Source: Candidatus Pseudobutyricicoccus lothianensis (GTDB lineage Bacteria > Bacillota > Clostridia > Oscillospirales > Butyricicoccaceae). Taken from it: a DNA stretch of 32,104 bases. The notes under the pieces are model-generated. The model worked only from the letters and a program-made list of their open reading frames with translations. It was not told the origin of the DNA and did not search any database. The stretch is from the NCBI GenBank assembly GCA_904419295.1, contig CAJFRA010000025.1, positions 1-32,104 on the forward strand, written 5' to 3'. Both the position numbers and the translations under genes were made by a program. Positions 1 to 8,196 of this stretch are shown piece after piece; position 1 is the first letter of the stretch; each line of letters opens with the position of its first letter.

Positions 1-600
1 GCAGGGCACGCACGCCCCACAGGGAGCCAAAACAGCCGAATCTGGCCTAGGAGTCTGGGCAGGGCACGCACGCCCCACAGGGAGCCAAAACAGCCGAATG
101 TGGCCTAGGAACCTGGGCAAGGCACGCACGCCCCACAGGCACCCGTCATGGCCGTCCGGCCTACCGGACCCGGCCATCCGGATAGGGCACACCACACCCC
201 ACAGGCACCCGTTATGGCCATCCGGCCATCCGGATGTGGAGACCGGTTGCCTGTGCGCCTCTGGGCAAGGCACGCACGCCCCACAGGGAGCCAAAACAGC
301 CGAATGTGACCTAGGAGTCTGGACAGGGCACACCACATCCCATAGGCACCCGTTATGGCCGTCCGGCCATCCGGACAGGGCACACCACATCCTATAAGCA
401 CCCGTTATGGCCGTCCGGCCATCCGGACAGGGCACACCACACCCCATAGGCACCCGTCATGGCCGTCCGGCCTGCCGGACATCTGGGCAGGGCACACCAC
501 ATCCCATAGGCACCCGTTATGGCCGTCCGGCCTACCGGACATCTGGGCAGGGCACACCACATCCTATAAGCACCCGTCATGGCTGTCCGGCCATCCGGAC
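1..600. repeat. Mosaic tandem repeat tract, non-coding
   Basis: Two related unit types alternate. One has a 58-base period (copies begin near 1, 59 and 117, and again near 263) and carries AGCCAAAACAGCCGAAT. The other has 52- or 60-base spacing and carries CACCCGTTATGGCC followed by a hairpin, GTCCGG-NNNN-CCGGAC. Both share a GGGCACRCMACNCC-like core. Hairpins lie at 154-169, 220-235, 361-376, 413-428, 465-480, 525-540 and 585-600. The copy at 220-235 is ATCCGG/CCGGAT, so both ends of the outer pair changed together. The tract begins before the window and stops just before a terminator hairpin. Short open frames across it only reflect the repeat period, so I do not call genes here. Confidence 0.9.
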
Positions 601-634
601 AAAACCCCCGTGGCTATGATAGCCACGGGGGTTT
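600..634 (-). terminator. Rho-independent terminator of the lipoprotein gene
   Basis: A 12-bp perfect stem (605-616 with 620-631, CCCCCGTGGCTA and its complement) closes a TGA loop. On the minus strand it is followed by TTTT. It lies 10 bases after the stop codon of the lipoprotein gene. It could also act on rightward transcription leaving the repeat tract, where it is followed by TTT. Confidence 0.85.
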
Positions 635-644
635 GTGATCTCAC

Positions 645-1328
645 TTATTCACTGAGTTCTGATTTGGTTTGGTCGGATACGCCCACTGATTCGCCCAGCA
701 CCATGTGCAGGCCTTTGGAAAAGTTCTGAGAATCCTCGGTGTAATCCTCCAGCTCACGCTGCAATACCAAGGCTTCGGCTACGCCGGTCTCCTCGTCCTT
801 CACCGCCTCCATCATCTCCACATAAATGCGCATGACAGAGTCGTTGGCCTGGGCGCCCTGCTCGATCAGCGCTTGGGCTTCCAGATAAACTTCCGGCGCT
901 TCCAGGCCGATGAACTTGGTGTACATGGGCCGCAGATTCTCCATGGCACCCTTGGCAAGCTCCAGCTTGTTGATCTGGGCGGCGGTCTTCTCTTCCTCTT
1001 GGGCAGCCATCATGGCTTGGTCCAGCAAATGGGAAGCTTCGCTGCTGGCTGTCATCAATTCATCGTAATATTGCTGCAATACGGTGACGTATTCTTCTTC
1101 GGTCAGCGGGCCTTCCTTGCCCTCCAGGATCTCTTCTGCCGTGGGGCCTGCGGGCTCCTGCGTCTCCTCCTGGGTGGAGACCTCCTGCTCCTTGGCCTCT
1201 GTTTGGGATGTAGTATCCTCAGGCTCGTCTTTCGCATCCTCCTGCTGGTTGCATCCTGCCAGCGCGAACAGCGTGGAAGAAAGCAGCAGCGCGACGCAGA
1301 GCCGGGTGAACAGTTTGCTGTGTGTCAT
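645..1328 (-). CDS. Putative lipoprotein of unknown function
   Basis: A 227-residue protein with a type II signal peptide: a basic N-terminus, a hydrophobic stretch and the lipobox LAGC with the lipidated Cys at residue 26. This is followed by a Glu/Thr/Gln-rich low-complexity linker (about 27-70) and a predicted helical, acidic domain. It should be anchored to the outer face of the membrane. I do not recognise the domain. The frame is open further upstream, but the ATG at 1326-1328 is preceded by AGGAGGGG at good spacing and begins the signal peptide, so I start there. It has its own promoter (1378-1406) and terminator (600-634), so it is probably a single-gene transcript. Confidence 0.8.
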   Translation of the reverse strand: MTHSKLFTRLCVALLLSSTLFALAGCNQQEDAKDEPEDTTSQTEAKEQEVSTQEETQEPAGPTAEEILEGKEGPLTEEEYVTVLQQYYDELMTASSEASHLLDQAMMAAQEEEKTAAQINKLELAKGAMENLRPMYTKFIGLEAPEVYLEAQALIEQGAQANDSVMRIYVEMMEAVKDEETGVAEALVLQRELEDYTEDSQNFSKGLHMVLGESVGVSDQTKSELSE

Positions 1329-1377
1329 GGTACCTGTCCCCTCCTGGGTAAAAAGTTGTGCAAAATACATAAATATT

Positions 1378-1406
1378 ATTATAGCAGGATGAAGGAAGGA
1401 TTGCAA
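1378..1406 (-). promoter_or_regulatory. Sigma-70-type promoter of the lipoprotein gene
   Basis: On the minus strand TTGCAA (1406-1401) is followed after exactly 17 bases by a perfect TATAAT (1383-1378). This is about 50 bases upstream of the lipoprotein start codon. Confidence 0.8.
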
Positions 1407-1444
1407 GGATTCCGACAAATTTAACAATTTCGCAATGGCAGAGC

Positions 1445-2881
1445 TCAATAGCGCTCCAAAAGATCTTGCTTGATCTTCCACAGCTTGGGGGAGAGGTCCA
1501 CGATATAGGTGTGGGGGTTCTCAAAACGGGTCACCTCGGGCCAGAGCAGCCCCACCTGCTGGCGGCAGAAATCCCGGATCTGGCCGATGGGCTTGGGCTG
1601 GTACAGGCAGCGCCCCCCTTGGAACAAGGGCTTGAGCAGCGGCACGGCGGTGTAGTTGGTCAGGGTCTTCTTCTTCCAGGTGTACACCGGGTCGAAGATG
1701 GTGTAGGGCTCATCCTGGGGGATGGGCTCATCGTGCAGGGCGACCACATCTGCGCTGGCCAGGCCGGTCTCATTGTCGTAGAAACGCCACACTTGCTTGA
1801 AATGGGGCGTGGTGATCTTTTCCACATTTTCGCTGATCTTGATCTTGGGGATGATCTGGCCATCCCGCTCGATGGCGGCCAGCTTGTACACCCCGCCAAA
1901 GATCGGCGAGCTGCGGGAGGTGATGAGCCGTTCGCCGATGCCAAAGGTATCGATGCAAGCGCCCTGTAGGATCAGGTCGCGGATCAGGAATTCATCCATG
2001 GAGTTGGAAACGACGATCTTGCAGTCCGTCAGGCCCGCTTCGTCCAGCTTTTCCCGGATGCGTTTGCTCACATAGGCGATGTCGCCGCTGTCGATCCGCA
2101 CGCCTTTGAGACGGTGGCCCATGGGCTCCAGCACTTCTTTAGCCACCCGGATGGCATCGGGCAGGCCGTGCTTCATCACGCTGTAGGTGTCGATGAGCAG
2201 CGTGCAATCGGAAGGATAGACTTCGGCATAGGCGCGGAAGGCATCGTACTCGCAGTCGAACATCTGCACCCAGCTGTGGGCCATGGTGCCTGCGGCGGGC
2301 ACGCCGTAATCCCGGTCGGTCATCACACAGGCCGTGCCTGCACAGCCGCCGATGTAGGCGGCACGGGCGCCCAAAACCGCCCCGTCGGCGCCCTGGGCAC
2401 GGCGGGAGCCAAATTCCAGCACAGTGCGGCCCTCCGCAGCGCGCACCATACGGTTGGCCTTGGTGGCGATCAGGCTTTGATGGTTGATGGAAAGCAACAG
2501 CATGGTCTCAATGAATTGGGCCTGGGCCACAGGACCCCGCACCACCACAATGGGCTCACCGGGGAAGATGGGCATGCCCTCTTCCACACACCACACATCG
2601 CAGGCAAATTCAAAATGGGCCAGGTAATCCAGGAATTCTTCGCAGAAACAACCTTTGCCCCGCAGATAGTCCAGATCGCTCTGGGTGAAGCGCAGGTTGG
2701 AAAGATACTCCACCAGCTGCTCCACACCGGCCATGATAGCATAACCGGCGTTATCCGGCACGTTGCGGTAGAACATGTCAAAATAGGCGATGGTATCGCC
2801 CAACCCCTTTTGGTAGTACCCATTGGCCATGGTGAACTCATAAAAATCCGTCAGCATGGTCAGATTTTTTTCTACATTCAA
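1445..2881 (-). CDS. pncB: Nicotinate phosphoribosyltransferase
   Basis: Joins nicotinate and PRPP to give nicotinate mononucleotide, the entry step of the Preiss-Handler NAD salvage pathway, in the cytoplasm. Family hallmarks in order: LTDFYEFTMANGYY near the N-terminus, EFGSRRAQGADG, GTMAHSWVQMF (with the conserved His), DTYSV, GVRIDSGD, SNSMDEF and FGIGERLITS. The length of 478 residues is normal. No ATG fits the N-terminus. I choose TTG at 2881-2879, which has AGGTGG 6 bases before it and puts LNVEKN before the LTDFYE motif. Another TTG at 2917 would add 12 residues but has no clear ribosome site. The gene is read from a strong promoter at 2995-2967, leaving a leader of about 80 bases in which I recognise no riboswitch. 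Confidence 0.95.
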   Translation of the reverse strand: MNVEKNLTMLTDFYEFTMANGYYQKGLGDTIAYFDMFYRNVPDNAGYAIMAGVEQLVEYLSNLRFTQSDLDYLRGKGCFCEEFLDYLAHFEFACDVWCVEEGMPIFPGEPIVVVRGPVAQAQFIETMLLLSINHQSLIATKANRMVRAAEGRTVLEFGSRRAQGADGAVLGARAAYIGGCAGTACVMTDRDYGVPAAGTMAHSWVQMFDCEYDAFRAYAEVYPSDCTLLIDTYSVMKHGLPDAIRVAKEVLEPMGHRLKGVRIDSGDIAYVSKRIREKLDEAGLTDCKIVVSNSMDEFLIRDLILQGACIDTFGIGERLITSRSSPIFGGVYKLAAIERDGQIIPKIKISENVEKITTPHFKQVWRFYDNETGLASADVVALHDEPIPQDEPYTIFDPVYTWKKKTLTNYTAVPLLKPLFQGGRCLYQPKPIGQIRDFCRQQVGLLWPEVTRFENPHTYIVDLSPKLWKIKQDLLERY

Positions 2882-2953
2882 AAAAGCCACCTGCTTTTCC
2901 TTGATTTTTGGCGGCAAGGCAGACCGTTTTTTGGCTGCCGCCCCCTTTGGTAT

Positions 2954-2983
2954 TTGCTCTACCTACATCATATATGGTAAGAT
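2954..2983 (+). promoter_or_regulatory. Candidate promoter of the amidohydrolase gene
   Basis: TTGCTC (2954-2959), an 18-base spacer and TAAGAT (2978-2983), the latter preceded by TGG, an extended -10 motif. It is weaker than the overlapping pncB promoter on the other strand, so the two probably compete. Confidence 0.5.
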
Positions 2984-2995
2984 GGAAAGTGTCAA
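2967..2995 (-). promoter_or_regulatory. Promoter of pncB
   Basis: Minus strand: a perfect TTGACA (2995-2990), a 17-base spacer and TATGAT (2972-2967). The predicted start is near 2960. It overlaps face-to-face with the candidate promoter of the divergent amidohydrolase gene. Confidence 0.8.
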
Positions 2996-3032
2996 CGAAA
3001 TTACGGATTTCTGGATGAAGGCGGGGAAGAAG

Positions 3033-4631
3033 ATGTTGGATTTATTGATACGGGATGCGACGATCGTGGACGGCACTGGGAAACCGGCCTATCAGGGCAG
3101 TGTGGGCTGCCGGCAGGGCAAGCTGCATCTGCTGCCCCGGCAGACGGAGGCGACTGCCCAACGGGTGATCGACGGAAGAGGACTGACGGTGGCGCCAGGC
3201 TTCATCGATGCCCATTCCCATGGGGATATCCCGCTGGGGAAACCGTTTTCCACCCTATCCAAAGTATCCCAGGGCATCACCACGGAGATCGGGGGACAAT
3301 GCGGCTTTTCCCTGTTCCCGGTCAACCCGGAGACGCTGCCGCTGCTCCGGCAGGACCTGGCCATTTTTACCGATGAGCTGCCTGAGGAGGCAGCCGGATT
3401 CCGCAGCTTTGGGGACTTTTTGGCATATGCCCGCCGGCAGCCCCTGGGCACCAACCTCAAAATGCTGGTGGGCCATGTGACGCTGCGCATCGCCGTGATG
3501 GGCTTTGCCCACCGCCGGCCTACGCCGGAGGAAATGGAGCAGATGAAAACGCTGCTGCGCCAAGCCATGGAGCAGGGGGCTTTGGGGCTCAGCTCGGGGC
3601 TGATCTACATCCCCGGCGTGTACGCCGATACCCAGGAGCTGACCGAACTGTGCCGCGTGGTGGCGGAATACGGCGGCATCTACGCCACCCACATGCGCAA
3701 CGAATCCAAAGATGTGGTGCAGGCTGTAAAAGAGGCCATTGCCGTGGCAGAAGGAGCGGGGGTGCCTTTGCAGATCTCCCACCACAAAGTGTGCGGCAAA
3801 CCATATTGGGGCCTATCCCGCCAGACGCTCAGGCTGGTGGAAGAGGCAGAGGCCCGGGGCGTGACCATCACCATAGACCAATACCCCTACGATGCCTGTA
3901 TGACCCATTTGAACGTGTGCGTCCCACCGGCATTTTTCGCCCAGCCGGGGGGCCTGATGGCAGCGCTGGAAGACCCGGCGGCCCGGCAAGAGATCCTCCG
4001 GCAGATGGAAGATTCCGATGAATACGACAACTATTACCGCAACTGCGGTGGCTTCGGCGGGATTTTCCTGTCGCGCAGCCCCCAGATGCCCGAGGCAGAA
4101 GGGAAGACCATATTGCAGCTGGCCGAAGAGCGGGGAGAAGACCCCTTTGATACCTTTTTTTCCATTTTGAGGGCCAACCAAGGGGTGGCTTCCGCCATTT
4201 ATTTCTGTATGGGCGAAGAGGATATTTTTCCCATTCTGCTCCACAAGGATACGGTGGTGGGCACCGACGGCATTTTGCGCTCGCTGGAAGAGCGGGCCCA
4301 TCCACGGGGCTTTGGCTCCTTTCCCCGGGCGCTGCGCTGGTTCGTCAAAGAAAAAAAGCTGCTCACTTTGGAGCAGATGATCCATAAGATGACCGGCCTG
4401 CCGGCCCAGCGGCTGTTTTTGCAGAACAAAGGGCGGATCGAAGAAGGGCTTGACGCAGATCTGGCGGTCTTCGACTGGCCTGTGCTGCAAGATACCAGTG
4501 ACTACATCCACTCCAACACAGTGGCCCGAGGTATGGAATATGTGGTGGTTGCAGGCCAAGTGGTCTATGAAAAAGGGAGATTGACCGGCGCTGCACCGGG
4601 CCGCATCCTGCTGCACCGCCGGGATGGATAA
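3033..4631 (+). CDS. N-acyl-D-amino-acid deacylase (D-aminoacylase) family amidohydrolase
   Basis: An amidohydrolase-superfamily metal enzyme that would hydrolyse N-acyl-D-amino acids, or related N-substituted D-amino acids, in the cytoplasm. Seen: the N-terminal strand LIRDATIVDGTG, DAHSHGD (metal site), GGQCGFS with Cys 90, THMRNES with His 220, QISHHK with His 250, DQYPYDA, VGTDGIL with Asp 412 and the C-terminal AGQVVYEKGRL strand. His 220 and His 250 carry the same numbers as I recall for zinc ligands of the Alcaligenes D-aminoacylase. That supports the ATG at 3033, which follows GGGGAAG, over the longer frame upstream. It has 532 residues, normal for the family. Only 18 bases separate it from the ROK regulator, so they are likely co-transcribed. 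The exact substrate (D-aminoacylase or N-acyl-D-Glu/Asp type) cannot be told. Confidence 0.88.
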   Translation: MLDLLIRDATIVDGTGKPAYQGSVGCRQGKLHLLPRQTEATAQRVIDGRGLTVAPGFIDAHSHGDIPLGKPFSTLSKVSQGITTEIGGQCGFSLFPVNPETLPLLRQDLAIFTDELPEEAAGFRSFGDFLAYARRQPLGTNLKMLVGHVTLRIAVMGFAHRRPTPEEMEQMKTLLRQAMEQGALGLSSGLIYIPGVYADTQELTELCRVVAEYGGIYATHMRNESKDVVQAVKEAIAVAEGAGVPLQISHHKVCGKPYWGLSRQTLRLVEEAEARGVTITIDQYPYDACMTHLNVCVPPAFFAQPGGLMAALEDPAARQEILRQMEDSDEYDNYYRNCGGFGGIFLSRSPQMPEAEGKTILQLAEERGEDPFDTFFSILRANQGVASAIYFCMGEEDIFPILLHKDTVVGTDGILRSLEERAHPRGFGSFPRALRWFVKEKKLLTLEQMIHKMTGLPAQRLFLQNKGRIEEGLDADLAVFDWPVLQDTSDYIHSNTVARGMEYVVVAGQVVYEKGRLTGAAPGRILLHRRDG

Positions 4632-4649
4632 GAGATCGGAGGGATGGAA

Positions 4650-5777
4650 ATGAACCGCAATGTGGGCAGCCTGGAACTGATCAAGCGGATCAACCGCCAG
4701 CTCGTTTTGGATAAGATCAAGGAGGAACAGCCCATCAGCCGGGCGCGCATTGCCCGGGAGCTTTCGCTGAGCAAAACCACGGTGAGCGCCATCTGCGACA
4801 ATCTGCTGGACCGGCGCATGATCGTGGACTTGGGGGAAAAGGGGCCGGAAAAAGGGAGCGGCCGCCCTTCCAAAATGCTGGGATTCAACCCCCGCTCCGC
4901 CTGCGGTGTGGGTATCGACCTCCACACGGAAAACGCCATGGCGGTGGTGACCGACTTAAATGGCGAAGTGCTGTACCGGCAAGAGGCGCCGGCGGTCTCA
5001 CTGCCCGACACCATTGCCCGGCTGGCCATGGAAGTGGTCCAGCATTCCGGCATGCCGGTGGAAGACACCATTGCATTGGGGGTGAGCGTGCCTGGCACTG
5101 TGACCCAGGAGGGCGTGGTGATCCGGGCCAACCGGATGGGATGGCGGGAATTTGACCTGAAAGGCGCTTTGACAAAGCAGCTCCCCTTTTCTGTGACGGT
5201 AAACAACGAGGCCAATTGTGCCGCCCTGGGTGAACGGTGGCGAGGAACCGGGGGGAGATCGGACAATTTGTATTACATCGCCCTGGATGGCGGCGTGGGC
5301 AGCGCCATCATCAGCGAAGGGAACTTGCTCTATGGAGCGGGCTGCCGGGCGGGAGAGATCGGTTATCTGTTGGGGGCAGGCGACGTGGAAGCCGGCCGGC
5401 AGAACGTGTTGGGCCAGCGGGGCGTGTTGGAACAGAAGATCTACGCCCTGCTGCACTGGGAGGACAAAGGGCCCCGGCAGGTCATGGAGGACTATGTGCG
5501 GGGCGATGAAAAGGCCCGGGATGCTGTGACGGAATTTGTCAACATGTTGTCACTCACCGTGGCCAACCTGGTCAGTGTGCTCAACCCGGAAACGGTGGTC
5601 ATCGGCGGGAGCATCGCCCAGTGGATGGAACCGGTGCTGCCAGCCATCCGGGCCATCGTCAGCAGCATGACGCCCATTGGGACTCAGGTGGTCTTGGGGT
5701 CTTTGGGGCCTTGGGCAGCTGCCATCGGCGCGGTTTACGGCGCCTTGAGCCACACGGAAAACGAGAACCGGAAATAA
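4650..5777 (+). CDS. ROK-family transcriptional regulator
   Basis: A 375-residue NagC/XylR-type repressor. Residues about 5-60 form a winged helix-turn-helix (PISRARIARELSLSKTTVSAICDNLL); the rest is the ROK actin-like fold. The kinase signatures have decayed: the first phosphate loop reads GIDLHTENAM, not the usual DIGGTK type; the sugar-site GEIGH is GEIGY; and the CxCG zinc motif is absent. So it should bind an effector and not act as a sugar kinase. GGAGGG directly abuts the ATG at 4644 but sits 6 bases before the ATG at 4650, so I start at 4650. Its position right after the amidohydrolase gene suggests that it controls that gene; the effector is unknown. Confidence 0.9.
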   Translation: MNRNVGSLELIKRINRQLVLDKIKEEQPISRARIARELSLSKTTVSAICDNLLDRRMIVDLGEKGPEKGSGRPSKMLGFNPRSACGVGIDLHTENAMAVVTDLNGEVLYRQEAPAVSLPDTIARLAMEVVQHSGMPVEDTIALGVSVPGTVTQEGVVIRANRMGWREFDLKGALTKQLPFSVTVNNEANCAALGERWRGTGGRSDNLYYIALDGGVGSAIISEGNLLYGAGCRAGEIGYLLGAGDVEAGRQNVLGQRGVLEQKIYALLHWEDKGPRQVMEDYVRGDEKARDAVTEFVNMLSLTVANLVSVLNPETVVIGGSIAQWMEPVLPAIRAIVSSMTPIGTQVVLGSLGPWAAAIGAVYGALSHTENENRK

Positions 5778-5780
5778 AAG

Positions 5781-5816
5781 GCAGAACGCCGGCATTTTTG
5801 TGCCGGCGCTCTGCTT
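5781..5816 (-). terminator. Shared terminator between convergent ROK gene and hcp
   Basis: An inverted repeat (GCAGAACGCCGGCA / TGCCGGCGCTCTGC, two imperfect pairs) lies between the converging stop codons. On the minus strand the stem is followed by CCTTTTATTT, so it mainly ends hcp. In the plus direction the T-run is poor. Confidence 0.7.
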
Positions 5817-5826
5817 CGCATGGGGC

Positions 5827-7428
5827 TTATTGTTTGCCGCCCAAGATACGGGCCAGGTCTTCTTCCGGGGTGTGGATGGGGGACAGATGAAATTGCTCTG
5901 CCAGATGATCCAACACATGGGGCGATACAAAAGCAGGCAAAGTGGGGCCCAGGTAAATGTTTTGCAGCCCCAGGGACAGCAGGGACAATAGAATGCATAC
6001 GGCTTTTTGCTCATACCAAGAGAGCACCAAAGTCAAAGGCAGATCATTGACCGAACAGCCAAAAGCCTCGGCCAGGGCCAGTGCCACCCGGATGGCGCTG
6101 TAAGCATCGTTGCACTGCCCCATATCCATCAGCCGCGGCAGCCCATCGATGGAGCCCAGGTCCAAATCATTGAACCGGTACTTGCCACAGGCCAGTGTGA
6201 GGATCAAGGTGTCTGGCGGCGCCTGCTTGACGAACTCGGTATAGTAGTTCCGGCCAGGCCGGGCGCCATCACAGCCGCCCACCAAAAAGATGTGGCGGAC
6301 AGCACCGCTGCGGACGGCCTGTACCACCTGATCTGCCACAGAGAGCACTGCATCGTGGCCAAAACCGGTGGTCAGCTGGCTGCCGCCGTTGATGCCGGCA
6401 AAAAGAGTGTCTTGCTCGAAGCCTCCCAAAGCCAGGGCTTTTTCAATGACAGGGCCAAAATCCTTGTCGGGTCCGATGTGGCGCAGGCCAGGGTAATCCA
6501 CCACAGCGGTGGTAAAAGCCCGGTCCTGGTAAGAGGGTTTGGGGGGCATCAAGCAGTTGGTGGTAAATAGGATGGGGGCAGGCAGGCCATCGAATTCCCG
6601 TTGTTGGTTCTGCCAAGCTGTGCCGAAATTGCCCTTCAGATGGGGATAGGCTTTCAGTTTGGGATAAGCGTGGGCAGGCAGCATCTCGCCGTGGGTATAG
6701 ATATGGATGCCTTTCCCCGCTGTCTGCTGCAGCAGCTGTTCCAGATCCTTCAGGTCATGGCCGCTGACGACAATGAAAGGGCCTTTTTCCACTTGCATGG
6801 AAACTGGAGTGGGCGTCGGGGAACCATACGTTTGGGTATTGGCCTGGTCCAGCAATTCCATGCAGCGCAGGTTGACCTGGCCGCATTCCATCAGCAAGGA
6901 CAGCAGTTGATCCTGCTCCAGCGGTTCGCCCAAAGAGAGCATCCCTTTGTAGAAGAAACGATTCACTTGCTCATCGGTATAACCCAGCGCCCTGGCATGG
7001 TAGGCATAGGCTGCCATGCCCCGCAAGCCGAAGAGGAGCAGGGATTTCAAAGAACGCAGGTCTTCTTGCTCGCACCAAAGCTGGGAGAGGTCGTATTCCG
7101 CTGTACGGCCGCAGGGGGCAGCACACAGGCTGCAGCCTGGCGCCAGGGCTTCCTTTTCCCGGCGTACCCGTTCCATCTGCCGCTGGATGGAGGCTTCGTC
7201 GAAGTTTACGTTGGTGAGAGTGGTGAACAGGCCTTCGATCATGGCCTGGTCGGTGGCAGGGGCAGGCGTGGGCGCAGCGCCGTTGGCCGCCCGGGCCAGG
7301 GAGATCAGCGCGCCGGTCAAATCGTCTTGGAGCTGCGCCGCCGCAGCAGTCTTTCCGCACACGCCTTGGGCGCCGGTGCAGCCCGCACAGCCCGCCGTTT
7401 GTTCACACTGAAAGCAAAACATAGACAT
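5827..7428 (-). CDS. hcp: Hybrid cluster protein (hydroxylamine reductase)
   Basis: A cytoplasmic iron-sulfur enzyme that reduces hydroxylamine and/or nitric oxide under anaerobic nitrosative stress. The N-terminal [4Fe-4S] motif uses Cys 5, 8, 17 and 24 (CFQC-x8-C-x6-C). Hybrid-cluster regions follow in order: SGHDLKDLEQLL, YTHGEMLPAHAYP, FTTNCLMP, VGGCDGARPGRNYYTEF, LACGKYRFNDLDLG, MGQCNDAYSA and SWYEQKAV. At 533 residues it is the usual short, insert-lacking length of anaerobes. AGGAGG precedes the ATG. It lies 24 bases after the iron-sulfur protein gene and should share its promoter. The divergent Crp/Fnr regulator probably controls both. Confidence 0.97.
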   Translation of the reverse strand: MSMFCFQCEQTAGCAGCTGAQGVCGKTAAAAQLQDDLTGALISLARAANGAAPTPAPATDQAMIEGLFTTLTNVNFDEASIQRQMERVRREKEALAPGCSLCAAPCGRTAEYDLSQLWCEQEDLRSLKSLLLFGLRGMAAYAYHARALGYTDEQVNRFFYKGMLSLGEPLEQDQLLSLLMECGQVNLRCMELLDQANTQTYGSPTPTPVSMQVEKGPFIVVSGHDLKDLEQLLQQTAGKGIHIYTHGEMLPAHAYPKLKAYPHLKGNFGTAWQNQQREFDGLPAPILFTTNCLMPPKPSYQDRAFTTAVVDYPGLRHIGPDKDFGPVIEKALALGGFEQDTLFAGINGGSQLTTGFGHDAVLSVADQVVQAVRSGAVRHIFLVGGCDGARPGRNYYTEFVKQAPPDTLILTLACGKYRFNDLDLGSIDGLPRLMDMGQCNDAYSAIRVALALAEAFGCSVNDLPLTLVLSWYEQKAVCILLSLLSLGLQNIYLGPTLPAFVSPHVLDHLAEQFHLSPIHTPEEDLARILGGKQ

Positions 7429-7452
7429 GGTCAGATCCTCCTGTCATTGGGT

Positions 7453-8145
7453 TTAGCGGTCCAAAATGCGGCCGTCGGTGGACAAAGTGACCACCTGCCA
7501 AGGGATGAACTTGCCGCTCTGCTGCAGCGCGCGCACAACGGCTTGTTCCAGGCCGCCGCAGCAGGGCACTTCCATGCGGGTGAGGGTCACGCTTTTGATG
7601 TCGTTCTGTTCCAGGATGGCGGCCAACTTTTCTGCATAGTCTACGCCATCCAATTTGGGGCAGCCCACCAGGGTGATGTGGCCTTGCATGAATTCCTGAT
7701 GGAAGTTGCCGTAGGCGTAGGCCGAGCAGTCGGCGGCGATGAGCAGCCGGGCACCTTGAAAGTAGGGGGCCTGGATGGGCGCCAGCTTGATCTGCACAGG
7801 CCATTGGTTCAGCTGAGAAGGGCAAGGGGCGCCTGTGGGCTGCACTTGCGGCCCTGCGGGGTGCAGCAGGCGGGCCGCACTGCCCGGGCAGCTGCCGGAT
7901 GGCTGCTGTTTGGCTTTGTTCTGCTGTACGGCCTGCTGGTCATAGGGGGCGGCTTCCCGCTCCACAAAAGAGATGGCGCCGGTGGGGCAGGCGGGCAGGC
8001 AATCCCCCAGGCCGTCACAGTAATCGTCCCGCAGCAGCCGGGCTTTGCCGGCCACCATGCCGATGGCGCCTTCGTGGCATGCTTTGGCACACAGGCCGCA
8101 GCCGTTGCATTTGTTTTCATCGATTTGTATGATCTTGCGAATCAC
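7453..8145 (-). CDS. Two-[4Fe-4S] ferredoxin-type partner protein of Hcp
   Basis: A 230-residue protein whose N-terminus is a bacterial-ferredoxin domain: Cys 13, 16, 19 and 23 (CNGCGLCAKAC), then CDGLGDCLPACPTGAI with Cys 43, 49 and 53. A Pro/Gln-rich linker (about 68-105) leads to a C-terminal domain with VGCPKLDG and EVPCCGG cysteine motifs. This architecture commonly sits next to hcp in Clostridia and is thought to pass electrons to it. I use the GTG at 8145, giving MIRKIIQIDENKC, because GGAGG is 8 bases before it. The TTG at 8151 has a spacing of only 2. First gene of the fdx-hcp unit. Confidence 0.88.
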   Translation of the reverse strand: MIRKIIQIDENKCNGCGLCAKACHEGAIGMVAGKARLLRDDYCDGLGDCLPACPTGAISFVEREAAPYDQQAVQQNKAKQQPSGSCPGSAARLLHPAGPQVQPTGAPCPSQLNQWPVQIKLAPIQAPYFQGARLLIAADCSAYAYGNFHQEFMQGHITLVGCPKLDGVDYAEKLAAILEQNDIKSVTLTRMEVPCCGGLEQAVVRALQQSGKFIPWQVVTLSTDGRILDR

Positions 8146-8166
8146 AGGCAATTCCTCCGTATTGAC

Positions 8167-8196
8167 TTGATGAACTTGCCCTGATTGTACTATACT
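8167..8196 (+). promoter_or_regulatory. Promoter of the Crp/Fnr regulator gene
   Basis: TTGATG (8167-8172), an 18-base spacer and TATACT (8191-8196), with a start expected near 8203. The palindrome at 8212-8225 would then lie within the first 25 transcribed bases, a position suited to autorepression. Confidence 0.65.

Noticed and set aside
98..729. Open frames in both directions through the tandem repeats, giving peptides such as GRTAITGAYGMWCALP
   Set aside because: The periodic peptides only echo the DNA repeat. There are no ribosome sites, and the conserved element is a hairpin, not a protein frame.
2882..2966. Riboswitch in the pncB leader
   Set aside because: Only a weak GGCGGCA/TGCCGCC pairing is visible and it matches no NAD or nicotinate riboswitch layout I know.
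3813..4925. Minus-strand open frame of 370 codons
   Set aside because: It is antisense to the amidohydrolase and ROK genes and has no recognisable domain.
6601..8184. Plus-strand open frame of 527 codons
   Set aside because: It is antisense to hcp and the iron-sulfur protein gene, whose motifs are certain. The frame stays open because of GC-rich codon bias.
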